Origin: Telopea speciosissima
Lineage: Eukaryota; Streptophyta; Magnoliopsida; Proteales; Proteaceae
Direction: 5' to 3'
Assembly: GCF_018873765.1 (NCBI RefSeq)
Contig: NC_057920.1
Span: 14,211,307 to 14,275,306 of the forward strand
DNA: 64,000 nucleotides
The translations under genes were made by a program, and so were the position numbers. Positions 1-11,700 of this stretch are shown here, piece after piece; the stretch's first letter is position 1; each line of letters begins with the position of its first letter. The notes beneath the pieces were generated by a model. The model was not told the origin of the DNA, searched no databases, and saw only the letters and a list, made by a program, of their open reading frames with translations.

Positions 1-1400
1 CAATCTCGTCAAAGAGATCCAATGAGTTTGGTGCATCTCCCTTGATTGACCCCAATAGAAGTTGGAAAGTACCTTCCTAATCTAATTATGGTGGGATAAC
101 GATAGTTTAAAATGAGATCTCGCATAATTTGAAATCGAACAGGCCAGGCAACCGATTTCACCATAACTTCCTTGCCAGCATGAGAAAGAAGCTGTTGTTA
201 CCATCCTTGGATTTTGTTGCAGACTTTGTCTCTGATATCTTGGAAGACGTGAGATTTACTCACCCAGAATCAATTGGCCACCCCAAGTATTTTGAAGAAC
301 CATCTCCATATGAAATCTTATGAATCCTTGAAAACCATCGTTTGATTTGAGGAGGGGTATTGGGGCTTAATGTGAGATTTGTCTTCTGCAAATTGATGGT
401 TTAACCACTAGCTTCACAAAATAATTCAAGGCAAGCTTTGAATTAGTAGATTTCCTAGAGCCTAACCTTTGAGAAGAGGAAGCAGTCATTTGCAAAGAGA
501 AGGTGGGAGATTGGAGGTGCTCTGTTATGGACCTTAATTCCTTGGAGGAGCTTCAAATTTACTGCTTTTGAAAGAACAGAGCTGAGGGTCTGCGAACACA
601 AAATAAAAATAAAGGGAGACAAGGATCCCCTATCAAGTGCCTCGAGAGGGGGAGATGGACCTTCTATCTGCACCATTGATGAGCATTTAAATGAGATAGA
701 TGTAATACACTCCATGACGAGTAATATCCACTGTGAACAAAAGCTCAACTTAAGAAGCACTTGTTTAATGAAGGGCTACTCCAGTCTATCATAATCCTTT
801 TGCATGCCAAGTTTAATAGAAACGAATATATTCTTACGTTTTATTCCGACTTTTGATGTAGTGAAACATCTCACGGACAATATATATACTATCTGAGATT
901 AACCGACCTAGAATGAAGGTAGATTGATTCGACGAGATAATGTTGTCCAACACTTCTTTCAACCTTGAAGCTATTATCTTTGTAGTGATTTTAACAACAA
1001 CACCACACAAAATAATTGGGCAGAAATGGTCTACAGATTCTGGAGTCGCCTTCTTGGGAATAAGGCAAATAAGACTACTGTTCATGTCCCTCAGCTTCTC
1101 CCTTGTCATGAAAAACTCTGAAACAAAGTGGATTAAATCAACCTTGGGAACATTTGAAAACTTTTGGGAAAATATAGGAGGAAATCCATCTAGGTCAAAT
1201 GATTTAAGAGGGTCCATATTAGATAGGGCTTTAAATCTATGCAAGTGTTGAAATCGGTGAAATCTAGAGTGATAACACTCGTTCTTTTACCAATCTCTCG
1301 ATTCTTTGTCTAGATATGACCTAAAGGTTGATACCATGAGATTGAGGAATTTTCATCATGGATCTTTAATTTCGAACGAACATTCACATGGAGGGTGAGA
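1..1400 (-). pseudogene. Decayed LINE (non-LTR retrotransposon) reverse transcriptase
   Basis: Three blocks on the minus strand follow the order of a plant LINE ORF2. Near 834-1244 is the RT N-terminal half, with LIPKKATPESVDHF, then KITTKIIASRLK, NQSTF and GRLISDSI. Near 455-760 is the palm region, with PPISHLLFANDCFLFS, where the catalytic box usually reads FADD and here reads FAND. Near 130-310 is the downstream KYLG...AGKEVMVKSVA segment. The blocks are separated by stops and frameshifts and the element runs off the left edge. Upstream sequence to about 1400 still resembles the ORF2 linker before RT. The copy is dead: the second catalytic aspartate is changed and the frame is broken. Family assignment rests on remembered LINE RT motifs; the exact clade cannot be told. 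Confidence 0.88.
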
Positions 1401-3320
1401 TAAGATTTTTGAAATGTGGAGTCCAAATAAAATCTATAGAGACCTAAATATCCAGTACAAGCTACATTATTGTCTTTATAAACATTAAAACTTAATTTCC
1501 AAAATTAAATTTGAAACCTTCATAATCAAGTATAAATAAATCAATTAAATTTGAAACCATCATAACTATCAAGTACCTCCTTAGATCATCGTCTCTCCCA
1601 AATTAGTAGTTTCCTTTTGGGGGACGGAATGGATGTGGAGAATTTTTCTTTCGTCAAACTTCTATATTTGGAGATCGTGTGGAAATTCCCTTAATTTCCC
1701 ATTTGGGAATTGAATCCCTGACATGTTGAACCTTCTCAGACTGCTGAGATACTACGGAATCGTTTTCCTATTTTGAATTGGATACAATTAGTAAGCTCTA
1801 GATTTAAAGTTGGCGTCTATTTCGGGGGATTATGATTTGGTAGGCACGGCCCACGCGTGACACTGTACGTAGGTGGTTCATTTTACCTGTATTAGAGGCC
1901 CCCTATTCTCTCAGCTCCGATATGAGTTACAGGAGTAGCTTTTGTAGGTCGTCAAGTATAAGATGCATATGTACTGTTCCCAAATCCGGGCCATCCAATG
2001 CATTTTGTTATGCCACAAGACAGGAGTTAAAGAGACAACAGTTGTCTCAGGAACTTACGAAGCTTTCGGAAGAAGCCGTTGGAGCCTTTCGAATTCCGTC
2101 GAAAAAATCCTTAATTTAACATTCTAGTTCCCTCATATACATATAAGTATCAAGTACGGTAACGATTTTGAATCCAAGTAAGATACTGAAATCAAGGGGA
2201 TATAATAAAGATTAGGTCACCAGTTTTGATTTGATTATTTGAGCATAATAATAGAAAAGAAATCAAGGGGATATAATCTTGTAAAGGCAAGAGAATGCTC
2301 TCAGGGTTTCTTGAGCTTGCACACGTGTTGACCAATAGGAGCGTGTACACAAATATTGACCTGGGCGGAATTTCCACATTTTCATGAGAACAGGACTGCA
2401 TTTTCCATGGGAATAGGATAGTTTTGTGTCTAGGTGCAGGAACCATGCCGGCCACGCGGATTAATATCAATTCATTTAATTTGAATTGGTATTTTCTCAT
2501 TCACAATTATTGTGAAAAGACATCCACAACAATAAACCTGGGACATGATTTGATTTGGTCGAATAGGATACAAGGCCTTAAGTGATTTATTTGATGATGA
2601 CTGCTTTCCTTTTATTTATTTATTGAAAATCCACCGTCATATAGGATAGGCTTTCATTGCAAAGAACAACGACATGATAACGATATGGCTCAACAGCAAA
2701 ACAAGCTACTCGATCAAAGAGCAAATTTTAAAATTTAAAGTGCTTGATGCTTCTCTTATTACAGGCAAAGCTTTTCTCTTATTACAGGCAAAGCTTTTAT
2801 TTATTTGTTTGACCCTTAATATATCAAATTTGATGACTCATCTCAATAGTATAATATAATATCTGATATAATTTTAATACATGACATCACCATTGTAGTC
2901 TACTAAAAAATAATATATTTATTGCATTTTATAAAATTTAAAATTAAGGGTAAAATTTAATAACACAATAACAAATGAGAAAATGAGACAGCCAATGGTT
3001 TGAAAATTTGATACAATGATGCCAATGAAGACTTCTGATTGATCAAGTAGGCTGTGATTATTAGAACTACCTATTTTATGAAGGAGATGTAAGTTTCTCT
3101 CACTAACAGAAACAACAAAGACTCTTTTGATCAAGTGACTTAAAATTTAAGTTTGAGTTTTGCAAAAAGTCATATGGCTTACATGATCTTTTGGCATTGA
3201 AACCTATAAAATAGGGATAGGAAAATAGAATTTATTTATTCTAACAATTGATTTTTCGAGTGATGCATATATGTGACCTATATTTAGGGTAGAAGGGTTT
3301 CCCTCGCTTTAAAAAACAAA
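1401..3320. other. Intergenic, AT-rich, no recognised gene
   Basis: No gene is supported here. A 65-codon ORF at 1922-2119 (+) has no family resemblance that I recognise and no flanking exon signals. A perfect 23-bp tandem duplication sits at 2751-2796 (unit TTCTCTTATTACAGGCAAAG plus CTT). Around 2320-2460 is one copy of a dispersed repeat with a 'CCAATAGGAGCGTG' core, discussed in the findings. Confidence 0.5.
2751..2796. repeat. Perfect 23-bp tandem duplication
   Basis: Two identical adjacent 23-bp units at 2751-2773 and 2774-2796. It looks like a recent slippage or repair event in otherwise unannotated AT-rich DNA. Confidence 0.9.
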
Positions 3321-3329
3321 AAGAGTTTT

Positions 3330-3420
3330 CTGTACGAGAGTGGCTCTTGCACGTGCACGAGGGCCAATGACAACGTGCACAGATGCATCATGGGGGGGGG
3401 GGGGGGGGAGGGGCAAGATT
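3330..3420. repeat. Dispersed 'gagggccaatga' repeat copy with long G run
   Basis: A GC-rich segment with 'GTGCACGAGGGCCAATGACA' is followed by a run of about 18 G (about 3391-3408). Related sequences recur near 2330, 26830, 27990, 38830 and 40390. The G run is a probable assembly or replication soft spot. Confidence 0.5.
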
Positions 3421-3559
3421 TTCGTCTTTCGTTGGGTGCCTACACTGTGTTTGGGCATCCTCTGAACCCTAATGTAGCCTAAGCTTCCCAAGTGTGGCCA
3501 ATGAGGAGGGGAAGCATGGTTCATAAAAGAAGTAATAGAGAGAATGAATGGAATACAGA

Positions 3560-3915
3560 CATTGTGAGAGGGATATTGGGGTTGGGTGTGTCTTGTATTC
3601 TACAGGTCCACGTATTTGTAATTGGGATGAGTTTTGGGTCAATTACATGTAAAATGATAGAATTGTAATTATATGGGGATTAGGTTTTTGGGTTTCCCTA
3701 TATATTGTCTCTGTGTGGAAAACCTTAGTAACAAGCAAAGTAGAATACTATGTGAGGTGAAGAGTGATGTAGGGAGTTTTTTAAGAAATAGTGAAAAAAC
3801 TCTGATTTTCTTGGGTGGATGTAAACAATCTTGTCGAATCACGATAAATTCCTTGAATTGTGTATGATTGTTTGTTTGAGTTCTTCCTTGTGGTTGCACA
3901 TTCATCCCCGACAAG
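3560..3915 (+). mobile_element. Possible solo or remnant Copia-type LTR
   Basis: The segment reads like the 3' half of a plant Copia LTR: 'GGGTTTCCCTATATATTG' (a TATA-type promoter), a short leader, then 'TTCTTGGGTGGATGTAAACA', 'AATCTTGTCGAATCACG' and an ending near 'TTCATCCCCGACA'. No internal region, primer-binding site or second LTR is seen beside it. Identification is from remembered LTR style only, so it is tentative. Confidence 0.35.
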
Positions 3916-4001
3916 GGAATTCAAGGTGTACAATAGTTTTTCATTTTTTTAGGGCAAAAGTTTTACTGCACCTTAGTTGGAAATTTTTATCTTATGCAGT
4001 T

Positions 4002-4097
4002 ACTACGCTGCATCGTGCGGCGGCTGCAGAGGCCATGTGCACCATGTGGGACCCGCTATGCCACATGGCCTCTGCTGCGCTGCACGATGCAGTACTA
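4002..4097. repeat. GC-rich hairpin element, copy 1
   Basis: Inverted repeat with arms of about 35 bp (4002-4039 and 4062-4097): 'CTGCATCGTGCGGCGGCTGC' reads back as 'GCGCTGCACGATGCAG', and 'AGGCCATGTG' pairs with 'CACATGGCCT'. The loop is about 22 bp. No coding content. It resembles the hairpins at 4434 and 38581 in layout and in the CATGTG and CACATG inner ends. Confidence 0.75.
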
Positions 4098-4177
4098 CAC
4101 TGTGCAATTACAAGAGAGGATAACGATTCCCATGGTTGGAGGAAAAGTACATCCCATCTTGGGTATTAAATGTGCTG

Positions 4178-4207
4178 CCCCCCCCCCCCCCCCCCCCCCT
4201 CCCCCCT
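4178..4207. repeat. Poly-C tract
   Basis: Near-uninterrupted run of C of about 27 bases followed by T-C-rich sequence. Simple sequence; its length is uncertain in any assembly. Confidence 0.9.
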
Positions 4208-4433
4208 TTCTCCTAATCCCCTATAGTACATAATTAATAATATCTCCATGTTCTCCGATACCTTATGGGCACCATCTAAACCCTTCGGTAGAGGGATCCT
4301 TCGTTAAACGCGGGTGTGGAAAAACTTAATCCTTCCATTAATTGAAACAAAAAAATATATTATATTTAACGAGGGAGGATTCTCTAAACAAGTTGATAAT
4401 ATCCCCATGTTCCTAATAACTTATGGGGAGAAT

Positions 4434-4553
4434 GTTCTCTGTGCCGCAGCACAGGCTACGCCTAGGGACATGAGCAGCTTGTGCAAGAGGCAGGGTGATC
4501 ATTATGCCCACCCCATGTGTCTGAGCATAGCCTTCACTGTGACACAGAGAATA
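4434..4553. repeat. GC-rich hairpin element, copy 2
   Basis: Left arm begins GTTCTCTGTGCCGCAGCAC (4434-4472) and the right arm ends with GTGACACAGAGAATA (4514-4553). The arms are imperfect inverted repeats of about 39 bp separated by about 41 bp. The same 'TTCTCTGTGC.GCAG' end is found at 38581 and, as a half, at 4873. A second 'TGCGACACAGAGAATAGCGC' half follows at about 4570, so the end is partly duplicated. Confidence 0.75.
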
Positions 4554-4872
4554 GCGCCCCTAACTTGCCCTGCGACACAGAGAATAGCGCCCCTAACTTA
4601 TGGACACCATCCGAACCCCTCAGTTGATGCATCCTTGTTAATCATGAGTGGAAAATCTTTTGATTTTTCCATTAATTAAAACAAAAAAGACAAAGACTAA
4701 TTATATTTAAAGAGATTCTCTGAATAAGAGATATAGGAACGCAAAAGAGTTTCAAAACTGAGACCCATGCCAAGCACCACACCTTGATGTTTCTAACCAA
4801 TGACAAGGGAGTGACAAGGGAGTGACTAGAGGTCTATTGAAACAATAATAGTCAAAATACCGTAAAGGATCG

Positions 4873-4945
4873 ATATTCTCTGTACCGCAACACAGACACA
4901 TGGGGATGGTATTTCTGCCACCCCATGTGTTTTCGGGCATTTTGG
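4873..4945. repeat. GC-rich hairpin element, copy 3 (degenerate)
   Basis: Begins ATATTCTCTGTACCGCAACA, the same terminus as the 4434 copy. It contains an inner 'CACATGGGG ... CCCCATGTG' inverted repeat, but the distal right arm is lost or diverged. Confidence 0.55.
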
Positions 4946-5430
4946 GGCAGCCTGCATCTCCCGAGAATATTTGGCCTACCGTAAATATCTTAACATACAT
5001 AAAAATTTAAAAACATATTAAAATAAATTTAAAATATGACTAATCCAGATGTTATACTATTATATTTGATGATCAGACTCGCCAAGTTAAAAGATAGATA
5101 CAAAAGCAGAGATACTCTTCTATATTCTTTTTCTATACAACATTTCTCAATATAATAATCACATTTAAAAAAAACAAAAAAAAAAAACAAACTCCAGTTC
5201 CGTAGGGCCTTGGGTGGAGTTCGAGCGACGCAGAGATGGTCGCAGTTATCTACAGCAAAAGTCGAGAGGTTCCCCTGAGCTTGAATCCTGAAGCCCAAAA
5301 GTTGAAAATAAAAACAAAAAACCAAAAAAAAAAAAAAAAAAAAAACAAAAGTCCGCCGTGACTCCGCGTTGGAAACCTCAATTCTTCTCTACAGTAGGTA
5401 GAAAATAAATATCTACAGAGGCGGAGAGAT

Positions 5431-5736
5431 CTAGGGTTGATGAGGAAGGTGGAAGCGAACCTGAGACATGGGCGATCGAACTGATACACCGTGCCAACAG
5501 ATTCCCCCTCGACACCTCTCTGCCGTCGGATCTCGACATAAAGCATGCGTGGCTTTCCTTGATACATCCCAAGTTAGTGTTCCGGCGAGAATAGCTCCCA
5601 TCACAATCGTCGACGATACCAACACAAATCCTCCGGTGAAATCCCTTCCCGATATCACACCATAAGCTTTGATTCCCACAATCGCCACCAAATAAAGACT
5701 CGTCAGATTCGCAAGAACTGTATCTGAGATCCCCAT
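5431..5736 (-). CDS. Small two-TM plant protein of unknown function (101 aa)
   Basis: Single-exon ORF starting at MGISD. An upstream in-frame Met at 5790 would add 18 charged and aromatic residues; I prefer 5736 because the hydrophobic N-terminus then starts the protein. Residues 8-28 and 34-55 are hydrophobic and could be two membrane helices. They are followed by TWDVSRKA and a Cys-containing tail with RCRGGICWHGVSVRSP and SQVRF. The composition and spacing look like a real conserved gene, unlike its surroundings. I have a faint recollection of similar small plant membrane proteins with an ICWHGV motif, but I cannot name a family or function. It lies about 3 kb beyond the stop of the transporter gene, on the same strand. 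Poly-T/poly-A tracts lie near 5165-5190 and 5322-5345, in the presumed 3' UTR. Confidence 0.72.
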   Translation of the reverse strand: MGISDTVLANLTSLYLVAIVGIKAYGVISGRDFTGGFVLVSSTIVMGAILAGTLTWDVSRKATHALCRDPTAERCRGGICWHGVSVRSPMSQVRFHLPHQP

Positions 5737-7588
5737 CTCTCTACGAAAAGGGTTTTTTTCTTTTTCGAAAGCGTAGAAACTGCAATCCACCAGTCTATAT
5801 CTCTATACGGAATGGATGATGGTATCGATTTGAGGTTCTAAATTTAATTTGGTTCTTGAGAATGTCGGGTGTTGGGGGATCCTTAATCTTTGCAAGTAGA
5901 AAAAAAAAAGGGAAAAAAATTGAAGGAAATGATTTTCTAATTTCAGTGGTGGAAGGTTAAGGATGGTAAACACAAAAATGAAAAAATCCCAATGTGCTCA
6001 TCACTCGTCATCTTACCATGAGCTGTTCTGCTAACAAGAAGAAAAAAAGAAAAAGAAAAAGAAAAGAAAAAAAAAAAAAACTTTGAACCTTTCTTGGGAA
6101 ACGGTAAGGTACATCCATAGTGTATTATTCCAAATATGTCTTCATCTATGATACCGTAGGTTCACCGATGTCCACACTATTAACACGTGTCATGCACATG
6201 TCATAGTGCGGTAGCACACGTGGCAGAAATAGGGGTTCCTCGTTGTCTCCGGAGGATCAGCTGACGATACTGCTTAGTGCCCTCTGTTTATCTCTCATTC
6301 GGTGTACGGCGGCGGGTGGAAATTTTGTAGAAATCCAATGGCCGCCAGGATGAGTGACAAATGAAGTGTATTTGTTGGGTCCCGCTGACTCACCATTTGA
6401 GATAAAATTACTTTCATGTCCCTGTTTTAGAAAATCTATTATTATTTTAGAATATTTTTCCACTGGAAATTAAGACGCAATGTCTAGTGTCCCCATCCTC
6501 GCTTCCAATAGTTTTTCTATTTTTGTCAGTTTTAGATATTTTGAATGTTTAATCTAAATCAATAACCCCAACAACGTCTCTCTTTATTTTCTCTTCTCTC
6601 ATCTCCTTTTTTTTTGATAAACTCCTTTCTCATCTTGGTTAAGAAAAATATGTTTGTAACCAAAGTGGTTACAATTAATTGTTGTTGTATTCAAAACCCT
6701 ATTTTGTTCTCAAGAGAATGCTAATCGGTCTAATCATCCCACCATCAACACGGTGGTAAAATGTTCACTGAAACATTAGTTTGGATGAGATTTTCCATTT
6801 TACTGGAGATTGAACAGTCTTTTCACGCACTAATTTGTCTAGGCACAGTAACTATGCGACCAATTGGCGTTCTTTTTCCTTGAATATATTTATCACTATT
6901 TTTAAGGGGGTGAATTTTTGTAAATTCTCACTCTATTCCCTTCCCCTCTATGAGCCATTTATATTCCTTGCTTCACGGATCCTCGAATCGATAGGCCTTT
7001 TTTTGTCACTTGTGTCTCTCGTCTCATTCGAGTGGCATGAGATACCTCTGATTACCTTCATTAGAGAATAGATAGAACATCACTGAATCCATTGTTAGTG
7101 TCAATAAAAAAAAAACATGAAGAGGACCTCATTGATCTCCACTGTGAACATCACCTGAATTTAAAACAATTTAAATTATTTAAAAACGACATAAATCTAT
7201 TATAAAGCACTAGAGAACATATAATTAATGCCAGAAAACCCTTTCCAACAACAATTTTATTAGAGCTGCCGTTGAATTCCTTCTGTTTCTACCTGCGACT
7301 GCAAGCAGCGGGCGATGGTAGATTGTAGACTGTGACAACGGCAGCAACAAACCTTATTGGCGGCAAACCAAGCAATCTTTCCCAGTCTCCCTTTTCTTAT
7401 CTCCATTAACCTCAACTCACGAACTCGAAGATGGAAGAGTGGAAAAATCGAGAAATCTGAACTAAGATAAGTTTTAGCCTTTAGGGCCGTAATTGTAATA
7501 ATGGGAAGGACCGTGAGGGAAAGAAACTATCTTACCCAGGTAGGAGAATGAACCTGAATTTCTAAAAGTCAGTTAGTTTTGGATTGAG
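5737..7588. other. Intergenic, no recognised gene
   Basis: Probable promoter and 5' UTR of the small membrane protein gene (to about 6100), then A-rich (6040-6080) and AT-rich DNA. Short ORFs at 6257-6463 (-) and 6835-7071 (+) show no recognisable domain. No complete mobile element could be delimited. Confidence 0.45.
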
Positions 7589-7735
7589 TTACTGTAGAGT
7601 GGCCAGTTCACCAACCAACCAGGTTCTACTGCCAAGTCCGCCATCAATTCCTTCCACTTGAAGCAGCACATCAATAAGATCAGATGTGCCCATAGTGCTT
7701 GAAGGTGCTGCCTGAGAGACATCTTCTGGAGCCAT
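7589..7735 (-). other. Possible orphan exon or coding fragment
   Basis: A 48-codon stretch with balanced, protein-like composition: MAPEDVSQAAPSSTMG, then TSDLIDVLLQVEG, IDGGLG and a final ELATLQ followed by a stop. It is open for about 13 codons upstream of the Met. It lies about 1 kb downstream of the transporter stop on the same strand. It could be an alternative last exon, a captured gene fragment or chance. No family is recognised. Confidence 0.25.
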
Positions 7736-8745
7736 GTTGGCCCAACAACAAAGCACTATATTGTTGGATTGGGTCCTATCTTATCCATCAGAAGGTTTGA
7801 ATCACATCGGTGGATCATGGATGCTGAAGACTGTTAGACGTACAATTTTATACAAAAATGTTAACTGAAACAAAAGATTCATGTTAGATAACCAAACATT
7901 CTGAAATAGTTAGTTTCATTAGGACTACAATAGTACAAATTTTGATTCACTCACTCTGTACAAGTGAGGATATAGACCAACCTAGACCGTATATATTTTT
8001 CTATTCTTAACACTACATTTAAGCAAAAACTATGTAATCCCCTTAGTTTTCTTAACAATTCCAACGCATATAAAACAACTGACCTAAATCATGTTGCCCA
8101 TACATTTTGGTGGTTCCAATTCCATTCTGAGAAGGGTGCCTTCAAGTGTCATGGGCTTGAAGTTTTAAGCTGCATCCCAATCCTATGCAACCCTCTGGCT
8201 ACTGGGAATCCAGCATGCAAGGTTGATGAAGACATACAACAGCATCCCTAGATCAACTTTAACTGAATTAGTATCCCAAATTCAACAATTTCCAAGTCCA
8301 GTTTCACTGTTGGTCAACCAAGGAAACCCCACCGAGTTTTGACATCCTCCACCGCCAGAGACTTCACTAAGCACCTGTAATAGCTGGGGAGGTCAGCCAT
8401 GCATCTAAAGGTGCACAGAGATTTTAGTCCATGCATCAGAGGAACTCTGGTGCAGTATGCACATTCCTCATGAGTATCTAAAATTCTAAACTGTGATAAC
8501 ATGACAGCAACTATCTCAAATTTCAAGCACTCAACACATCTGGTCTCTAAGCTTACCTGCGTCTTCGGATCTCCTATAATCAATGGAATTACTGCCCAAG
8601 ATGGGAAAAATAAACTTGTTTATTTTTTGCAATGAACAAAAAACCATAGCCAACATTGTACAAGGTATCAGTATGCACAATTCAAGAGGGGTGTTTCAAT
8701 TTCAGAGAGCAAGGAGAGGTGAAACAGCACATGAGATTAAGTTAC

Positions 8746-11700
8746 CTATACAATCAGTGGAGTTCTGGTGGCAAGAGATGGTCTACTGTTCCTACTGATG
8801 GGGAGGTGGACATAAACTTCATGCACATCCTGTTTACAAACCTCCCCTCGGTCCCTATCTACGGCATAGCACACGTATATGGTGTCAATCACGTTGTCCA
8901 GCACATGAACAAAGAAGCCCAGCACCACAATGAGCAAAACCCAGGCAAGAACTGAGACGAAGTATGCGTCTACTCCAAGATTGCTGACAGCATTCAGGAT
9001 GGCCCAAACCTATTCACATAAATTTGCATATTAAAAGAATGCAAACTTCATGGCAAGAAACTAAAAAATAAATTCCAGAAAGATTACTAGAAAAAAATTT
9101 ATGATGAGATTTATATGGATGACTCATTGGATTCTCATTAAATTCAAACCCCAATTTGAGGAGGTCGTCTTAATTCCTATTGGTCATGGGAATTAAATCA
9201 CAAAAATAACATACTAACTGCCACGATTCCTGATTTACATCACCTCATCCAATGCAAATCAGGTCTTTGATGGAAGTTTGGATTCTCAAGTAACCAAACA
9301 TATGCTAAAGAGAGATTCAGGAAGACATTGAACTTGCTAGGATACAAGTCAATGCAGTTTAGGATCTAAAGCACCAATGTTTCCCTCCCCCCCCCCCACC
9401 TGGTGACTACATAACAATAACTGGATATTGAAATAATCACAAATCATCAATCTCTGACAGATTGCACAAGATCACTATCAAGTCTATAAGCAGTTACTTT
9501 GGAGAAATTGGCCAGATGGAATATCATAGTAACCACATCATCTGTGCACCCAACTTCTGAAGCACTATCAAGCTTGTTCCTCAAATGTCCAGAAAAGTTT
9601 GATGCATTAGACGGTTACAACAATCATTCTTTTAGTTCAATTAGGTCAACCATATATCAAACATTGGCAGGTTGACTGGCCAATGTCCAATACTACAAAA
9701 TCTGGCAAATATTACACCATTTATCACAGAAATAAAAGGTTGTAGTTTGACTCACCACAATTGCATATACTGCTGAGAGGACAAAGATGATTCCAGCCAG
9801 GATACGTGAGGAGACTGTCTCCACAAAAACAGCTGAAAGAAGATTACGTCTCAGAAGCTCATATGTCATTTTAGCAGAAGTACAGTAACATTCACCAGTT
9901 ATTGCAGCAAAGTTGATCGTGAACTTGTTTAGGAAATCAACTGCTGACAGTAGAGCATTAACACAACAACGAAGTATTATGTTCACTATCCCAGGAACAA
10001 CATCTTCTCGCCTTGCACTATCAACAGCAGCACGCACAACACGAACCACACAGATAATTAAACCCGAGAAGCAAACAGTGCCAAAGGAGGGGCCAAATGC
10101 ATTTCTGCAAATTTAGAACAGGACAAAAAGGTTACTAACAGATCAGTTCTGTTGCACTCATAGAACTACAGAAAAAGCAAAATCAATTTTTTTCTCATGA
10201 AAAGGTAATGTATCAAGCTGGAAAACATGAAATAATCAGATTTTGAAACTAAAAGAAACTATAATCGCAGCACATACCCATAAATTTTTAGAGAGAATGT
10301 CCTTAGGAGTCTCAAAAAAAGCTCCATGGAACACTAAGGGCTGATAAATTAGCTATAACAATGTTGAACAATAAAATCTAGTATTAGGAGAAAAATTGCA
10401 AGCTATTTCATCCACCAATATGTACTAATGGATATGTGGAATTAGAAGGGGGAAAGGGGGGAACTAACCTTATCAATCTAATAGGAGGGATTTCCATTAC
10501 AAACTGGTAATAATTATTCACGTGAGAAAACTTAATGTAGAAGGGGTTCAGCTAAGAACCACTCTACAGTAGGATCAATGATAGGTTGCAGCAAAACATC
10601 AAATTAGAAACAAAATCGGAATTAGTAACTTAGGCTTCGTATGGCAACATTCTTAAAAAGTGTTCGTGTTTTTTCATTTTTTTTGGAACAAAAACGGGGT
10701 AAAAACTGTATGGTATGTCTGGTTTGATTTTTTGTTTTTTTAAAATAAACCGGGCACTTGGCAGACTTTTAGCATACATTTGCAAAACACCAAAATCATG
10801 TTTCTCACATTAGAGAAACAATTCTACAAATTTTCGGAGAAACATCATGCCCACTTAAGTTGACGAGGGTATTTTGGAAATTTCCACGAAAAACATGAAG
10901 GCATGTTTTGCCCTAAACCTCGCATTCTCTCTTCACTCGCAAGAATACCTAGACCGTTCTCGCTAGACCTCTGCAACTCTCCGTTGCAATAGGTGTCAGC
11001 TAAAGCTTCAACGGTCAAGCTTGCAACACAAGAACAGAAAAAACTCGAAGCAGCTAAGCTCAAACCAGAAATCTAATCGAAGTAACAGACAAAACGAACA
11101 GACCTTAAGTGGAGAACTCCGGAATTATGTTTGTGAATTACTTTCTAATCGAAACCCTCATCCATGGCTTCTCTCTCGTCTCCTTATACTCCATCTACAC
11201 GTCTTCCTGTTCCGCTTCCTCAATCTGTCTCTTCTCAAGAGAGATTCAATACCTTTCTCCAGATAACGCTCCAGAGTACCAAGAAAATCGATATATGTGG
11301 TAGCTTCTTCGTCTCCCAAAGCTCTTCCGACAACCGAGCAGGAAATTCTTGAGGCCGTCGCTCAAATGGACGGAAAGAAAGAGAAGAGCCTCCCTGCTGT
11401 GAGATCATACGAGAAAGACTTGGCTCGGTTGACTTTGATAGGTGAGGTAGCTTTCGAGCAAGCATTAACTGCGGCAGCTGCTGATGGTGGCGAAGCTGCA
11501 GACGAGCACATTGCTTCTGGTATGCCCACCATGGTCGTTGAGACTATATATTTCCTGGTCCTTCAGAAGAGAAGAGCACAGTCTCGACCAGACTGGTCAG
11601 TTTATTTTCTCGTCGTCTCAATTCTTCATGTCTTTTTTTTGAGATTCATTTTAAATACCATCGCAGTAGTGGACTAACATTGGAACCTTATTTCTGCCTC

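Noticed and set aside
940-1251. 103-codon plus-strand ORF
   Set aside because: Antisense shadow of the LINE reverse transcriptase.
2192-2500. 102-codon minus-strand ORF
   Set aside because: Overlaps a dispersed repeat copy; no family recognised.
4752-5000. 82-codon minus ORF with Cys residues
   Set aside because: Spans a degenerate hairpin element; no domain.
8314-8583. 89-codon minus-strand ORF downstream of the transporter gene
   Set aside because: Cys-rich but no recognisable domain, no splice links; likely 3' UTR or chance.
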